Of a stretch of DNA of 36,233 bases, positions 15,851 through 23,228 are shown piece after piece. A model generated the notes under the pieces. That model was given only the letters and a program-made list of their open reading frames with translations, had not been told where the DNA came from and ran no database searches. The DNA comes from Candidatus Rokuibacteriota bacterium (GTDB lineage Bacteria > Methylomirabilota > Methylomirabilia > Rokubacteriales > CSP1-6), in NCBI GenBank assembly GCA_003220615.1, contig QHTB01000177.1, forward strand, positions 1 through 36,233, read 5' to 3'. The position numbers were made by a program, and so were the translations under genes. Position 1 is the stretch's first letter. Every line of letters begins with the position of its first letter.

Positions 15851-16081
15851 ATGGTCATCACCACGAATGGGTCTCGAGGCTGCTGGTGACGGCACAGAGA
15901 ACGATCGTCGGGAGGACTGCCGCCGGTCGACGACGTCTCGTGGACCGAGCCGATCAGCACCTTCGCCCGCGCGCAGGGTCTGAAGGCGATCACCGGCAAG
16001 ATGTCACCCCGCGCGAAGCGGGAGTTCGAAGCGCTCGGATGGAAAGTGCACGAAGGCATCCAGACAGCGACCGCTCAGTGA
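15851..16081 (+). pseudogene. remnant paralogue of the secreted protein at 33522-34784
   Basis: A good ribosome site (AGGAGGGAGCGAACGG) precedes the ATG at 15851, but the frame stops at TGA 15887-15889 after 12 codons. Beyond that stop the same frame stays open to TGA 16079-16081. It encodes VSWTE, then ITGKMSPRAKREFEALGWKV, which matches the C-terminus of the protein at 33522-34784 (VAWTE, then LSGQMSTRARKEFTARGWEV). The piece before the stop, ITTNG, resembles RTTNG just upstream of the same region there. I infer a gene that kept operator, ribosome site, start and C-terminal module but lost its body. Alternatives are a TGA readthrough product of about 76 residues or a small gene started elsewhere. 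The DUF3313 gene follows 26 nt later. Confidence 0.6.
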
Positions 16082-16107
16082 CCCTCATGAACGGAGGTAG
16101 TCAGGTC

Positions 16108-16821
16108 ATGAAGACGATCCAGGCGTTGACCGCGGCATTGTGCCTTGCCCTGATGGCGACAGGCTGCGCCGTGACCGAGATGAGGTCCGTGACGAAGACT
16201 CCGGACAGCGGTTTCCTTGGCAAGGACGCTAGTCTACTGACGCCGGGCGACATCTCGAAGGGCCAGGTCGGCCTCCGGTACTTCAACCCGTCAGCGCAGT
16301 GGCGCCAGTACACCAAGATCATCATCGAGCCCGTCACGTTCTGGGGCGACGATACCACCAAGGTGAAGCCGCCGGACCAGCAGGCGTTGGCCACCTATTT
16401 CAGGGGCGCTCTCGAGAAGGAATTCGCGCAGCAATTCGAGATCGTCACCACGCCGGCACCCGATGTCGTGAGGCTCCAGGTGGCGATCACTGACGCCGAG
16501 GCAGCCACGCCCGGCATGCGGACCATCTCGGTCATCGTGCCGCAGATGCGTCTTCTCAACGCCGTCCAGTCCATGGCCACCGACAAGCAGGTCTTTGCCG
16601 GCGGTCTCCAGGCCGAGATGAAGCTGACGGATGCCGCGACCGGGCAACTGCTCTCGGCGGCGGTGGGCCGGGCCATGGGGGGAGGCAGCATCAAGGCGGC
16701 GGCGCAGGTCGAGTGGGGCGATGCTCAGAACGCCATGGACTTCTTCGCCAAGCGCGCCGCCACGAATTTCAAGGCGCTGACGACCGGCAGAGCGACGGTG
16801 GCTGAACTTCCCGTGGAGTAG
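16108..16821 (+). CDS. DUF3313 lipoprotein
   Basis: A 237-residue lipoprotein of the DUF3313 family. The ATG at 16108 is chosen because GGAGGTAG lies 8 nt upstream and a signal peptide with lipobox ATGC follows (MKTIQALTAALCLALMATGC); the open frame upstream belongs to the preceding remnant. Family features are the SGFLGKDASLLTPGD opening, LRYFNPSAQWRQYTKIIIEP, and a C-terminal segment of induced secondary structure (AEMKLTDAATGQLLSAAVGR). The function is unknown; members are exported envelope proteins. It lies in the same unit as the remnant behind the operator at 15769. A strong hairpin follows its stop. Confidence 0.88.
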   Translation: MKTIQALTAALCLALMATGCAVTEMRSVTKTPDSGFLGKDASLLTPGDISKGQVGLRYFNPSAQWRQYTKIIIEPVTFWGDDTTKVKPPDQQALATYFRGALEKEFAQQFEIVTTPAPDVVRLQVAITDAEAATPGMRTISVIVPQMRLLNAVQSMATDKQVFAGGLQAEMKLTDAATGQLLSAAVGRAMGGGSIKAAAQVEWGDAQNAMDFFAKRAATNFKALTTGRATVAELPVE

Positions 16822-16838
16822 GCGGGCTACACGGTCCA

Positions 16839-16885
16839 GAAGCCCTTTGCCGGTGCTGACGACCTCGGCCCTGGCAAAGGGCTTC
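16839..16885. terminator. bidirectional hairpin terminator between convergent genes
   Basis: GAAGCCCTTTGCC (16839-16851) and GGCAAAGGGCTTC (16873-16885) are perfect 13-bp arms around a 21-nt loop. It lies between the stop of the DUF3313 gene (16821) and the stop of the convergent SYLF gene (16916). There is no clear T-run, but length and position fit a terminator for both. Confidence 0.7.
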
Positions 16886-16915
16886 GCCGTCTCAATGTGA
16901 TGCGCGCTGTCGACG

Positions 16916-17434
16916 TCACCGACTGACTCGGGTGATTTTCGAACCCTGCAAGCCGATCCCCGCCATCAGCCCCTTCTGGCCAAAGATGAACGCGTAGACA
17001 TCGTCGCGGCCGGTCGTCGTCGTGAGGGTCTTGGCCATTCCGGCATCCACGACAACGATGTTCGGGCCTACTCCAAGCTCGAAACCCGCGCTGTTCTCGA
17101 GGTAGTTCAACGCTGAGTCCGTCATGAAAAACATCGCGTACGCGAAGCCTTGTATACCGGCCATCTGGTCGCGCTTCAGCAATTCACCTTCCCCGTACTG
17201 AGCACCGAAGATGAACCCCGCTTTGACAATGTTCGGGAAGACCATGATGCCTTTGGCCGCATCCCCGAGCGTCTTGGCGGTCGGCGTGGAGCCGTATAAA
17301 GACTTGAGCGCGGCCTGGGCGTCAGACTCCAAGCCCTCTGGCGAGGCCGCCAGGGCCGGGCTCGGCGCCAGCGAAGCCATGACACCCATTGCCAGCGCCA
17401 CCACGGACACGACGACATATGCGTGCTTGAACAT
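16916..17434 (-). CDS. SYLF (YSC84-like) domain exported protein
   Basis: A 172-residue exported protein with a SYLF/DUF500 (YSC84) domain, a family that binds lipids and, in eukaryotes, phosphoinositides and actin; bacterial members are periplasmic or outer-membrane associated. The second ATG (17434) is chosen because AGGAGG lies 6 nt before it, directly adjoining the first. Signal peptide to ~28 (APSPALA), then ALKSLYGSTPTAKTLGDAAK, GIMVFPNIVKAGFIFGAQYG, ELGVGPNIVVVDAG and the closing FGQKGLMAGIGLQGSKITR. The length is normal. The operator at 17569 is centred about 140 nt upstream, in the spacer shared with the carbonic-anhydrase gene. Confidence 0.92.
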   Translation of the reverse strand: MFKHAYVVVSVVALAMGVMASLAPSPALAASPEGLESDAQAALKSLYGSTPTAKTLGDAAKGIMVFPNIVKAGFIFGAQYGEGELLKRDQMAGIQGFAYAMFFMTDSALNYLENSAGFELGVGPNIVVVDAGMAKTLTTTTGRDDVYAFIFGQKGLMAGIGLQGSKITRVSR

Positions 17435-17568
17435 AGGCATCCTCCTGACTATTTTTGAAGCCTCAGCTTGCGAGCCACGCGGTCGAGCCGCGCGTCGCGA
17501 CGGTGATACCGCGCTTCACGACGAGCACGTCGATCGAAGTCGTATGACCAGCGACACGTCCCCGGATG

Positions 17569-17580
17569 AGACCAAGGTCT
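17569..17580. promoter_or_regulatory. operator palindrome in the SYLF/carbonic anhydrase divergent spacer
   Basis: AGACCAAGGTCT followed by TATAG: perfect symmetry with the outer base pair changed from G/C to A/T. It lies nearly midway between the divergent starts at 17434 and 17706, about 140 and 131 nt away. The remainder of the spacer shows nothing else I recognise. Confidence 0.65.
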
Positions 17581-17705
17581 TATAGCGGGCGCTGGCGCCT
17601 CCTGTTTTGCTCTTTAGCCATGACGCTGGCCTTCCACCAACGGCATCCCTCCGAACGCCAATGATGTCGCTGGAAGGGGGCATGACTCCGGGCGGAGACG
17701 ATCGT

Positions 17706-18413
17706 ATGAACCGACGCGGCTTTCTCTCGATCACCGGCATCGCGGCCGTCGCCACGATCCTCGGCGTAGCCCCCGTCGGCCGCGTCGTGTACGCTGCCGC
17801 GCTGACCAGGGCGCAGCGCGACAAGCTGACGCCGGACGACATCATCGCGCTGATGAAGAAGGGTAATGAGCGCTTTCGCCTGGGACAGGAGTCCCCGCAC
17901 GACTACCTGGCCCAGCAGAAAGGAAGCGCCAAGGGTCAATATCCCGCAGCAGTGATCCTGAGCTGCATCGATTCCCGTGCGCCCGCCGAGACGATCATGG
18001 ATCTGGGCATCGGCGACTGCTTCAATGCGCGCGTGGCCGGCAACATCGCCAACGACGACATCGTCGGAAGCATGGAGTTCGCGTGCAAGGTCGCCGGCGC
18101 GAAGGTCGTGCTGGTGATGGGGCACACGGCATGCGGCGCGATCAAAGGCGCGATCGACAAGGTGCAGCTCGGCAAACTCACCGGCCTGCTCGCCAAGATC
18201 CGCCCCGCCGTGGAGGCAACCCGGTATCAGGGCGAACGCTCGGGGAAGAACTACGACTTTGTGGACGCGGTGGCGCGGAAGAACGTCGAGTTGACTATGG
18301 CAGACATCCGTCGGCGCAGTGCGATCCTGGCCGACCTAGAGACCTCGGGTGCGGTCAGGACTGTCGGAGCGATGTACAACCTCGAAACGGGGCTGGTCGA
18401 GTTCTTCAGTTGA
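17706..18413 (+). CDS. beta-carbonic anhydrase, Tat-exported
   Basis: A 235-residue beta-class carbonic anhydrase, interconverting CO2 and bicarbonate with a zinc bound by two Cys and one His. The zinc ligands and dyad are visible: SCIDSRAP (Cys, with the Asp-Arg pair) and MGHTACGAI (HxxC). The ATG at 17706 follows GGAGACGATCGT; a twin-arginine signal follows at once (NRRGFLSITG, then a hydrophobic run ending VVYAAA), so the enzyme should be folded with zinc in the cytoplasm and sent to the periplasm. Earlier in-frame ATGs would hide the Tat signal. A periplasmic anhydrase could serve CO2/pH balance at the envelope. The gene appears to be a single-gene unit. Confidence 0.93.
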   Translation: MNRRGFLSITGIAAVATILGVAPVGRVVYAAALTRAQRDKLTPDDIIALMKKGNERFRLGQESPHDYLAQQKGSAKGQYPAAVILSCIDSRAPAETIMDLGIGDCFNARVAGNIANDDIVGSMEFACKVAGAKVVLVMGHTACGAIKGAIDKVQLGKLTGLLAKIRPAVEATRYQGERSGKNYDFVDAVARKNVELTMADIRRRSAILADLETSGAVRTVGAMYNLETGLVEFFS

Positions 18414-18530
18414 CGAGGCGCGTTGGTGCCGCCACGGCGGACGCAAGCCGAACAGCGCACGCGACTCCGGAACATCCGAACACGCGCGAAGCAGTTGGGC
18501 TATCTCGACAACGACGATACGCGTGATGTT

Positions 18531-18965
18531 TCAGCGCGGGGTGCAGGCACCGAAGACTGAGAACGTGACGTCGTGATCGACGACGGCAAGGGCCATCTTT
18601 CCCGTGTTCTGAGCGATCGTCGCGCTCCAGCCCCGCCCGGAGTCTCCGCCCTGGAGGATCAGTCGGCCGTCGAGACGCGTCGAGGACGTGATCTCGGTGC
18701 GGCGCTCCTCAGAAGGGCCCATCCCGATCAGTGTCCGCTTGACGGCATCGACGATGACGAAGGTCGGTAGGTTCCTGCTCTCGACCGGCCGCCGCTCACA
18801 CTGCCCGGTGCCGTCACATTCCCACATCGCCATCATGGCGCAGAGCAGTGGCTTGGAGCCGTCATAGGATTGCACTGCCGCGGGGGATTGCGCTGCCGCG
18901 GGCGTCGCGGGAGCGACGAGCCAGCTGGCCAGAACGAGAAGACCGACTGCCTTCAGGGTGTTCAT
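18531..18965 (-). CDS. small Cys-rich secreted protein, unknown family (copy 1)
   Basis: A 144-residue exported protein of no family I know. The ATG at 18965 follows GGGGGACACACGT; the signal peptide ends near TPAAAQ. The mature part begins SYDGSKPLLCAMMAMWECDG and has four conserved Cys (LLCA, WECD, QCER, GACT at the C-terminus), then NLPTFVIVDAVKRTLIG and a beta-rich region. The protein at 29628-30065 is a paralogue: YDGS, four Cys in the same places, LPSVLSVDVGRRLVG and the closing FGAC. The gene starts 16 nt after the PqiC-like stop and so is probably the last gene of the Mla-like operon, which suggests a periplasmic role tied to lipid transport. Confidence 0.8.
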   Translation of the reverse strand: MNTLKAVGLLVLASWLVAPATPAAAQSPAAVQSYDGSKPLLCAMMAMWECDGTGQCERRPVESRNLPTFVIVDAVKRTLIGMGPSEERRTEITSSTRLDGRLILQGGDSGRGWSATIAQNTGKMALAVVDHDVTFSVFGACTPR

Positions 18966-18981
18966 ACGTGTGTCCCCCATT

Positions 18982-19611
18982 TCAGTTCCGGTTCTGTCGG
19001 GTCACGGGGCTGCCATTCCGGATCGCCGCCGCAATCTCGCCACTGAGGGCGCCGACGAGCCGGCTCTTGGCCGCCACCACCGACGCGTAGTCGTGACCCG
19101 CCATATCGCTGAGGCTCGAGCGACCAACGACGGACTCCTGGTCTTTCGCCTGGATGCGCCACCACGCGTCGAGCGCGCACGGGCCGTCCATCCGTAATTC
19201 GAGGCGGGTGACCTCGACGATCACCTGGTAGTCGATGGACACGCCGGGCGGCCATGGATACACGGCCACCCGATCGGCTGGCAGTAACACCGAGAGATTC
19301 TCTGCGATCACGTTGGCCACACTCTCGCGGAGCGGTGAAGACCAGCGGTCGAACTCGGCGAGGTGGACCGTGTTCGGGCCGGTCCTGGTCACGATCTGAG
19401 GCCGGTCGAGGTCGGCCGGAAGCACGACCGATCGGATGCCGACGCCGACCTGAGGTGTGGACGAGCGATCGGCGGTCTTGGTGATCGGGGGGACGGTCGC
19501 GAGCGTGTAGAATCGCGTGTCCGGCGAGCTTCCGCAGCCGGCGAGTAGCGCCAGGCTCCCGCCCACGACGGCCAGGGTGAGCGCGGCTCGTGACGTCCCA
19601 AACCGGCTCAT
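18982..19611 (-). CDS. PqiC/YmbA-like ABC-transport auxiliary lipoprotein
   Basis: A 209-residue lipoprotein of the DUF330 (PqiC, ABC-type transport auxiliary) family, an outer-membrane partner of MCE-type lipid transporters. ATG overlaps the mlaD stop (ATGA). The lipobox is LLAGC, followed by the family opening TRFYTLATVPP. Other features are VGIRSVVLPADLDRPQIVTR, VHLAEFDRWSSPLRESVANV and a late VTRLELRMDGPC. It takes the place that MlaC/MlaA-type partners would have in classical Mla operons; neither is encoded here. It is probably anchored in the outer membrane and receives or hands on lipid from the MlaD ring. Confidence 0.88.
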   Translation of the reverse strand: MSRFGTSRAALTLAVVGGSLALLAGCGSSPDTRFYTLATVPPITKTADRSSTPQVGVGIRSVVLPADLDRPQIVTRTGPNTVHLAEFDRWSSPLRESVANVIAENLSVLLPADRVAVYPWPPGVSIDYQVIVEVTRLELRMDGPCALDAWWRIQAKDQESVVGRSSLSDMAGHDYASVVAAKSRLVGALSGEIAAAIRNGSPVTRQNRN

Positions 19612-20696
19612 CGCGGCGCCCCGTTACTACGCTTGCCCATGATCACGGCCTCCGGGTGCTGCTCCAGGTAATCGGTGAGGACACGCAGCGAGCGGGCGGC
19701 CCCCTGGACCTCGCGCAGCGCGTTCGCGAGGTCGTAACGCAGCGGCGAATCGGTGTTCAGCGCGGCGTCGACGACGGCGACCGTTCGCTGGGCCTGGCCG
19801 AGCGTGGACTCCGCCGACGCCGCGGCCTTCTGGATCGATGCCACCAGCGGCCCGACCTGGGCGTCGACGTTGACGGCGAGCTTCTGATAGTCCTTGAGCG
19901 TGGCCTCGACCGCCGGTCCGAGGCGCGCGGCAACCTGTCGAAGATCCACGAGAGTGGTTCGAGCCGTCTCCATGGTGGTTCGCGCCGTCTCGGCCGTCTT
20001 GTCGATGCTGGCCATCAGCGGTGTCACGGCGCCGTCGACTCGGTGGACGAGCGCGTCGAAGCCAGTGACGGCTTTGTTCACGCTGAGCAGGACGGTTTTG
20101 ATCTCGGGTGCGCTGGCCAGGGCGTTGATGGAGTCCAGGGTATGCCTCAGGTCGGCGATGAGCGCGTCGACCGGAAGGTTCTCGAGCGTCCGCGCCAGCT
20201 TGTCGAGGCTCGACGGAATCGTCGGCATCTCCGGGTAGTCCTTGGACAGGCCGGTGAGCCTGACCGGAGTGTCGGGATAGAAGTTGAGTGCGACCTCGAG
20301 CTGGCCGGTCACGAGGCTCTGGACCTCGAGCTGAGCGCGCAGACCACGCTCGACGAGTATCTTGAGCCCGGGAGCTCCCTTCTGGAACTTGATCGCGACT
20401 CCGGACGCTTCCTGGAGACGATCGGCGTCGATCTCGAAGAAGACGGGCGTCCGGATCGTGCTCGCCTTCGCGTCGACCACAACCTTGAAGTCGGTGACCG
20501 AGCCGACCTTGACCCCGTTGAAGGTCACCGGCGCCCCGATGGCGATCCCTTTGAGAGACCCATCGAAGTAGGCGACGATGGGTTGCGTCTGACGAAAGAA
20601 CTTGCCGCCACCGAATACCACGAGCGCGGCCACGGCCAGCACGACCGCGCCCACTACGAAGGCGCCGATGAGGGCCGGGTTTGTTTTTCGTGCCAT
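19608..20696 (-). CDS. mlaD: MlaD-like MCE-domain protein
   Basis: A 362-residue MCE protein, anchored in the inner membrane by an N-terminal helix (NPALIGAFVVGAVVLAVAALVVF). The MCE domain follows at ~35-120 (PIVAYFDGSLKGIAIGAPVTFNGVKVG). MlaD homologues form hexameric rings on the MlaFE complex and pass phospholipid through the centre. The C-terminal half (~170-340) is long, helical and heptad-rich (DKTAETARTTMETARTTLVD), as in members that build longer tubes. The gene starts 3 nt after the mlaF stop and its stop overlaps the PqiC-like start. The tail (SNGAPR) is polar. Confidence 0.93.
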   Translation of the reverse strand: MARKTNPALIGAFVVGAVVLAVAALVVFGGGKFFRQTQPIVAYFDGSLKGIAIGAPVTFNGVKVGSVTDFKVVVDAKASTIRTPVFFEIDADRLQEASGVAIKFQKGAPGLKILVERGLRAQLEVQSLVTGQLEVALNFYPDTPVRLTGLSKDYPEMPTIPSSLDKLARTLENLPVDALIADLRHTLDSINALASAPEIKTVLLSVNKAVTGFDALVHRVDGAVTPLMASIDKTAETARTTMETARTTLVDLRQVAARLGPAVEATLKDYQKLAVNVDAQVGPLVASIQKAAASAESTLGQAQRTVAVVDAALNTDSPLRYDLANALREVQGAARSLRVLTDYLEQHPEAVIMGKRSNGAPR

Positions 20697-20699
20697 GCG

Positions 20700-21506
20700 C
20701 TACTCCTCCGCTTCGCCTCGGGTGAGAAATCGGTGGACCTTGGGGTCCCGGCATTCCTGCAGCAGCGTCCGGGGATGGCCGGCTGCGATCATCGTCTTCG
20801 TCTCGGCGTCGAGGAACACCGAGTTGTTGGCGATCGCGAAGATGCTCGGCAGCTCGTGCGTCACCATCACGACGGTCGCGCCCAGGCTGTCCCGCAATTC
20901 GAGGATCAGGTCGTCGAGGAGCCGCGAGCTGATCGGGTCGAGGCCGGCCGAGGGCTCGTCGAAGAACAGGATGTCCGGGTCCAGAGCCATGGCGCGGGCG
21001 AGCCCCGCCCGCTTCCGCATCCCCCCGCTGATCTCCGACGGATAGTAGTCCTCGAACCCGGCGAGGCCGACCAGCGCGAGCTTGAGCGAGGCAACCTCGC
21101 GGACCTCGACCCTGGTCAGGTCCATAAACTCTTCGAGTGGCAGGCTGACGTTCTCGGCCAGCGTCATGGAGCTCCAGAGCGCGCCACTCTGGTACAGAAC
21201 TCCGAGCCGGCGCAGGATCCGGTTGCGCTCGCGTGACTCCGCGCCCCAGAAGCTCGCGCCGTCGTAGAACACGTCTCCGCGCGCCGGCTCGACGAGCCCG
21301 ATCATGTGCCGGAGCAGCGTGCTCTTGCCACAGCCGCTGCCGCCCATGATCACGAAGATGTCGCCCCTCTGGACGGTGAAGTTGAGGTTGCGCTGGATCA
21401 CCCGCTCTCCGTACATCATGTCGAGCTCTCGGACCTCGATGCGGGTCGTTGCCGGCACGCCGGGCGGCGCCGCCACCACCTCGCCGACCGTGGTCACCGT
21501 CGTCAC
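20700..21506 (-). CDS. mlaF: MlaF-like ABC transporter ATPase
   Basis: A 268-residue ATPase driving the MlaE permease. The frame is open far upstream but overlaps mlaE there; the GTG at 21506, two bases after the mlaE stop, gives a normal length. Walker A is MGGSGCGKSTLLRHM (~residue 53), Q-loop LYQSGALWSSMTLAENV, signature EISGGMRKRAGLARAMALDP, Walker B ILFFDEPSAGLDPISS, and the H-loop VMVTHELPSIF. QSGAL and SGGMRKR are hallmarks of the MCE-linked (Mkl/MlaF) ATPases. The N-terminal ~25 residues before RIEVRELDM are poorly conserved, and the exact start is uncertain. Confidence 0.93.
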   Translation of the reverse strand: MTTVTTVGEVVAAPPGVPATTRIEVRELDMMYGERVIQRNLNFTVQRGDIFVIMGGSGCGKSTLLRHMIGLVEPARGDVFYDGASFWGAESRERNRILRRLGVLYQSGALWSSMTLAENVSLPLEEFMDLTRVEVREVASLKLALVGLAGFEDYYPSEISGGMRKRAGLARAMALDPDILFFDEPSAGLDPISSRLLDDLILELRDSLGATVVMVTHELPSIFAIANNSVFLDAETKTMIAAGHPRTLLQECRDPKVHRFLTRGEAEE

Positions 21507-21508
21507 GT

Positions 21509-22660
21509 TCAGAACCCGAGCCGCTCGAAGATGACCGTCATGACGGCATCCGACACGATGATGAAGACGATCCCGGTGACGACGGCCGACGTCGCGGCGG
21601 CACCGACCGCGGCCGAGCTGCGCCCGCACTGCATCCCGCGCAGACAGCCGGCGATCGCCACGAGGACGCCGAACACCGAGGCCTTGACGATTCCCGCGGC
21701 GAAGTCGTCGAGGCCGATCGCCTGGATCGTCCGGTAGTAGTACTCGGCGCTCCCGAGGTCGAGCATGCCGATGCCGACGACGGCGCCGCCGAGCACGCCC
21801 AGCAGATCGGCGTAGACGCCCAGCAGCGGCATCATCAGCGCGAGCGCCAGCATCCGGGGCAGGACGAGGAAGTCCATCGCCGGAATTCCCATGGTCGCCA
21901 GCGCGTCGATCTCCTCGTTGACCTGCATCGTCCCCAGCTGGGCGGCGAATGCGGCGCCGGTGCGGCCGGCCATGATGATGGCGGCCATCATCGCGCCCAT
22001 CTCACGCGTCATCGCGACTCCGACCAGATCCGCGACGTAGGCCTGGGCCCCGAACTGCCGCAGTTGCAGCGCGCCGACGTAGGCGAGGATGACCCCGACC
22101 AGGAAGCTGATGAGCGAGACGATCGGCAACGCCTGGGCGCCGACCTCCTGCAGGATCAGAAACAGCTCGGAGCGCTGGAACCGAGCCTTGCCGGCGAACA
22201 GTCGCAGCATGCTCTTGAACGCCTCGCCGAGGAAGGCCAAGAGCTCGGTTCCCGCCCGACACGCGCCTACCGTGGCGATCCCGATGCGGGCCAGCATCGA
22301 TGTCCGCCCGGCCTGGCGGCCCATGTCCTTCCGCTCCGGCACCGCGGTGGTCAGCGCCAGCAGGCGTCTGACACCTTCGGGAAGGCCGCTGAGGTCGCAC
22401 GTGATGAGGGACCGGCTCGTCTCGGCGAGGAACGCCCGGAGGAAGATGATGAAGCCGCTGTCCCACGCCTCCAGACCGGTGGAGTCGAAGCTCACGTGCG
22501 CGACGTGACCGTCCGTGGTCGCCTGATTCAGCACCTCGGCGGCGTGCGGAAGCCTGGACGCGAGCGTCCACTGACCCTCCAGATGGAGGAGCAACGTTTC
22601 GCTCCGCGAGCGATCGACGCGAAGCTGCCATGCGGTGGCGAGGGCGGCCGTCACGCTCAT
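21509..22660 (-). CDS. mlaE: MlaE-like permease with N-terminal STAS domain
   Basis: A 383-residue fusion. Residues ~1-115 are a STAS-like domain (HVSFDSTGLEAWDSGFIIFL, LITCDLSGLPEGVRRLLAL), which in E. coli is the separate protein MlaB. The rest is an MlaE permease: FLVGVILAYVGALQLRQFGA, VGVAMTREMGAMMAAIIMAG, RTGAAFAAQLGTMQVNEEID and LATMGIPAMDFLVLPRMLAL, with a late membrane segment ending FERLGF. The ATG at 22660 overlaps the stop of the Gly-zipper gene by four bases, so the genes are coupled. Much longer starts are excluded because they would cover that gene. It forms the inner-membrane core of a retrograde or anterograde phospholipid transporter. Confidence 0.94.
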   Translation of the reverse strand: MSVTAALATAWQLRVDRSRSETLLLHLEGQWTLASRLPHAAEVLNQATTDGHVAHVSFDSTGLEAWDSGFIIFLRAFLAETSRSLITCDLSGLPEGVRRLLALTTAVPERKDMGRQAGRTSMLARIGIATVGACRAGTELLAFLGEAFKSMLRLFAGKARFQRSELFLILQEVGAQALPIVSLISFLVGVILAYVGALQLRQFGAQAYVADLVGVAMTREMGAMMAAIIMAGRTGAAFAAQLGTMQVNEEIDALATMGIPAMDFLVLPRMLALALMMPLLGVYADLLGVLGGAVVGIGMLDLGSAEYYYRTIQAIGLDDFAAGIVKASVFGVLVAIAGCLRGMQCGRSSAAVGAAATSAVVTGIVFIIVSDAVMTVIFERLGF

Positions 22661-23142
22661 TGCACGGTGTATCCGCGACCCTGGAGACACGCGCTGTACG
22701 CGCGATTGAAGCCGCCAGTCGCCTGGGAGGTCTGGGCGTGGTAGCTCGCCATCTGCGCCTGTTCTTCCTCCATCGCCCGCATGCGACGGAAGCCGCCGAA
22801 CAGCCCGCCCACGCCGGCGCCGATGGCCGCGCCCTTGCCGGCATCGCCACCGATGGCGCCACCGATCGCGCCGAGGGCGGCACCGCCAAACGCGCCACGA
22901 AACATCCCACCCTGAGGCGCCGCAGCCATCGGAGGAGGCGGCGGCGTCGCCGGGTTGTAACCCGTCTGCTCCGTTGCCCATCGCTGACACTCGGCCTTGT
23001 CGACGGCCTGCTGGTCGAAGCTCTGTCCGCGCTGCGGATAGATGTAGAGCTGCTGACCCCAGGCGCAGGTGGCGGCCAGTTGCGCCGTGAGGCCCACCGT
23101 CGCGACGTAGACACCGATCCTGACGGTCCTCCGAATGACCAT
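22657..23142 (-). CDS. glycine-zipper exported protein, first gene of the Mla-like operon
   Basis: A 161-residue exported protein. The ATG at 23142 is chosen because GGAGGGAGGATTC adjoins it and a signal peptide follows (MVIRRTVRIGVYVATVGLTA, cleavage near CAWG); an ATG 45 nt upstream lacks this. After an acidic-aromatic opening (LYIYPQRGQSFDQQAVDKAE) comes a Gly-zipper stretch (~85-120: AFGGAALGAIGGAIGGDAGK and GAAIGAGVGGLFGG), of the kind found in membrane-inserting outer-membrane or periplasmic proteins, then a Met/Gln-rich helix and Cys near the C-terminus. The role is unknown. It is the first gene of the operon, 80 nt behind the operator palindrome. Confidence 0.88.
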   Translation of the reverse strand: MVIRRTVRIGVYVATVGLTAQLAATCAWGQQLYIYPQRGQSFDQQAVDKAECQRWATEQTGYNPATPPPPPMAAAPQGGMFRGAFGGAALGAIGGAIGGDAGKGAAIGAGVGGLFGGFRRMRAMEEEQAQMASYHAQTSQATGGFNRAYSACLQGRGYTVQ

Positions 23143-23216
23143 GAATCCTCCCTCCGGGCGCGTGAAGGTCTGCCGCGCGGCGGACATGGTTTCATTCGGC
23201 GGGGAGGTCCGGTATT

Positions 23217-23228
23217 GGACCTTGGTCC
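23217..23228. promoter_or_regulatory. operator palindrome upstream of the Mla-like operon
   Basis: GGACCTTGGTCC with TATT before and TACC after. Centred 80 nt upstream of the ATG at 23142, and touching the last base of the upstream kinase gene. It places the six-gene lipid-transport operon under the same control as the other envelope units. Confidence 0.72.

Noticed and set aside
15886..16107. Upstream extension of the DUF3313 lipoprotein
   Set aside because: It lies in another frame of the remnant; the lipoprotein signal and ribosome site fix the start at 16108.
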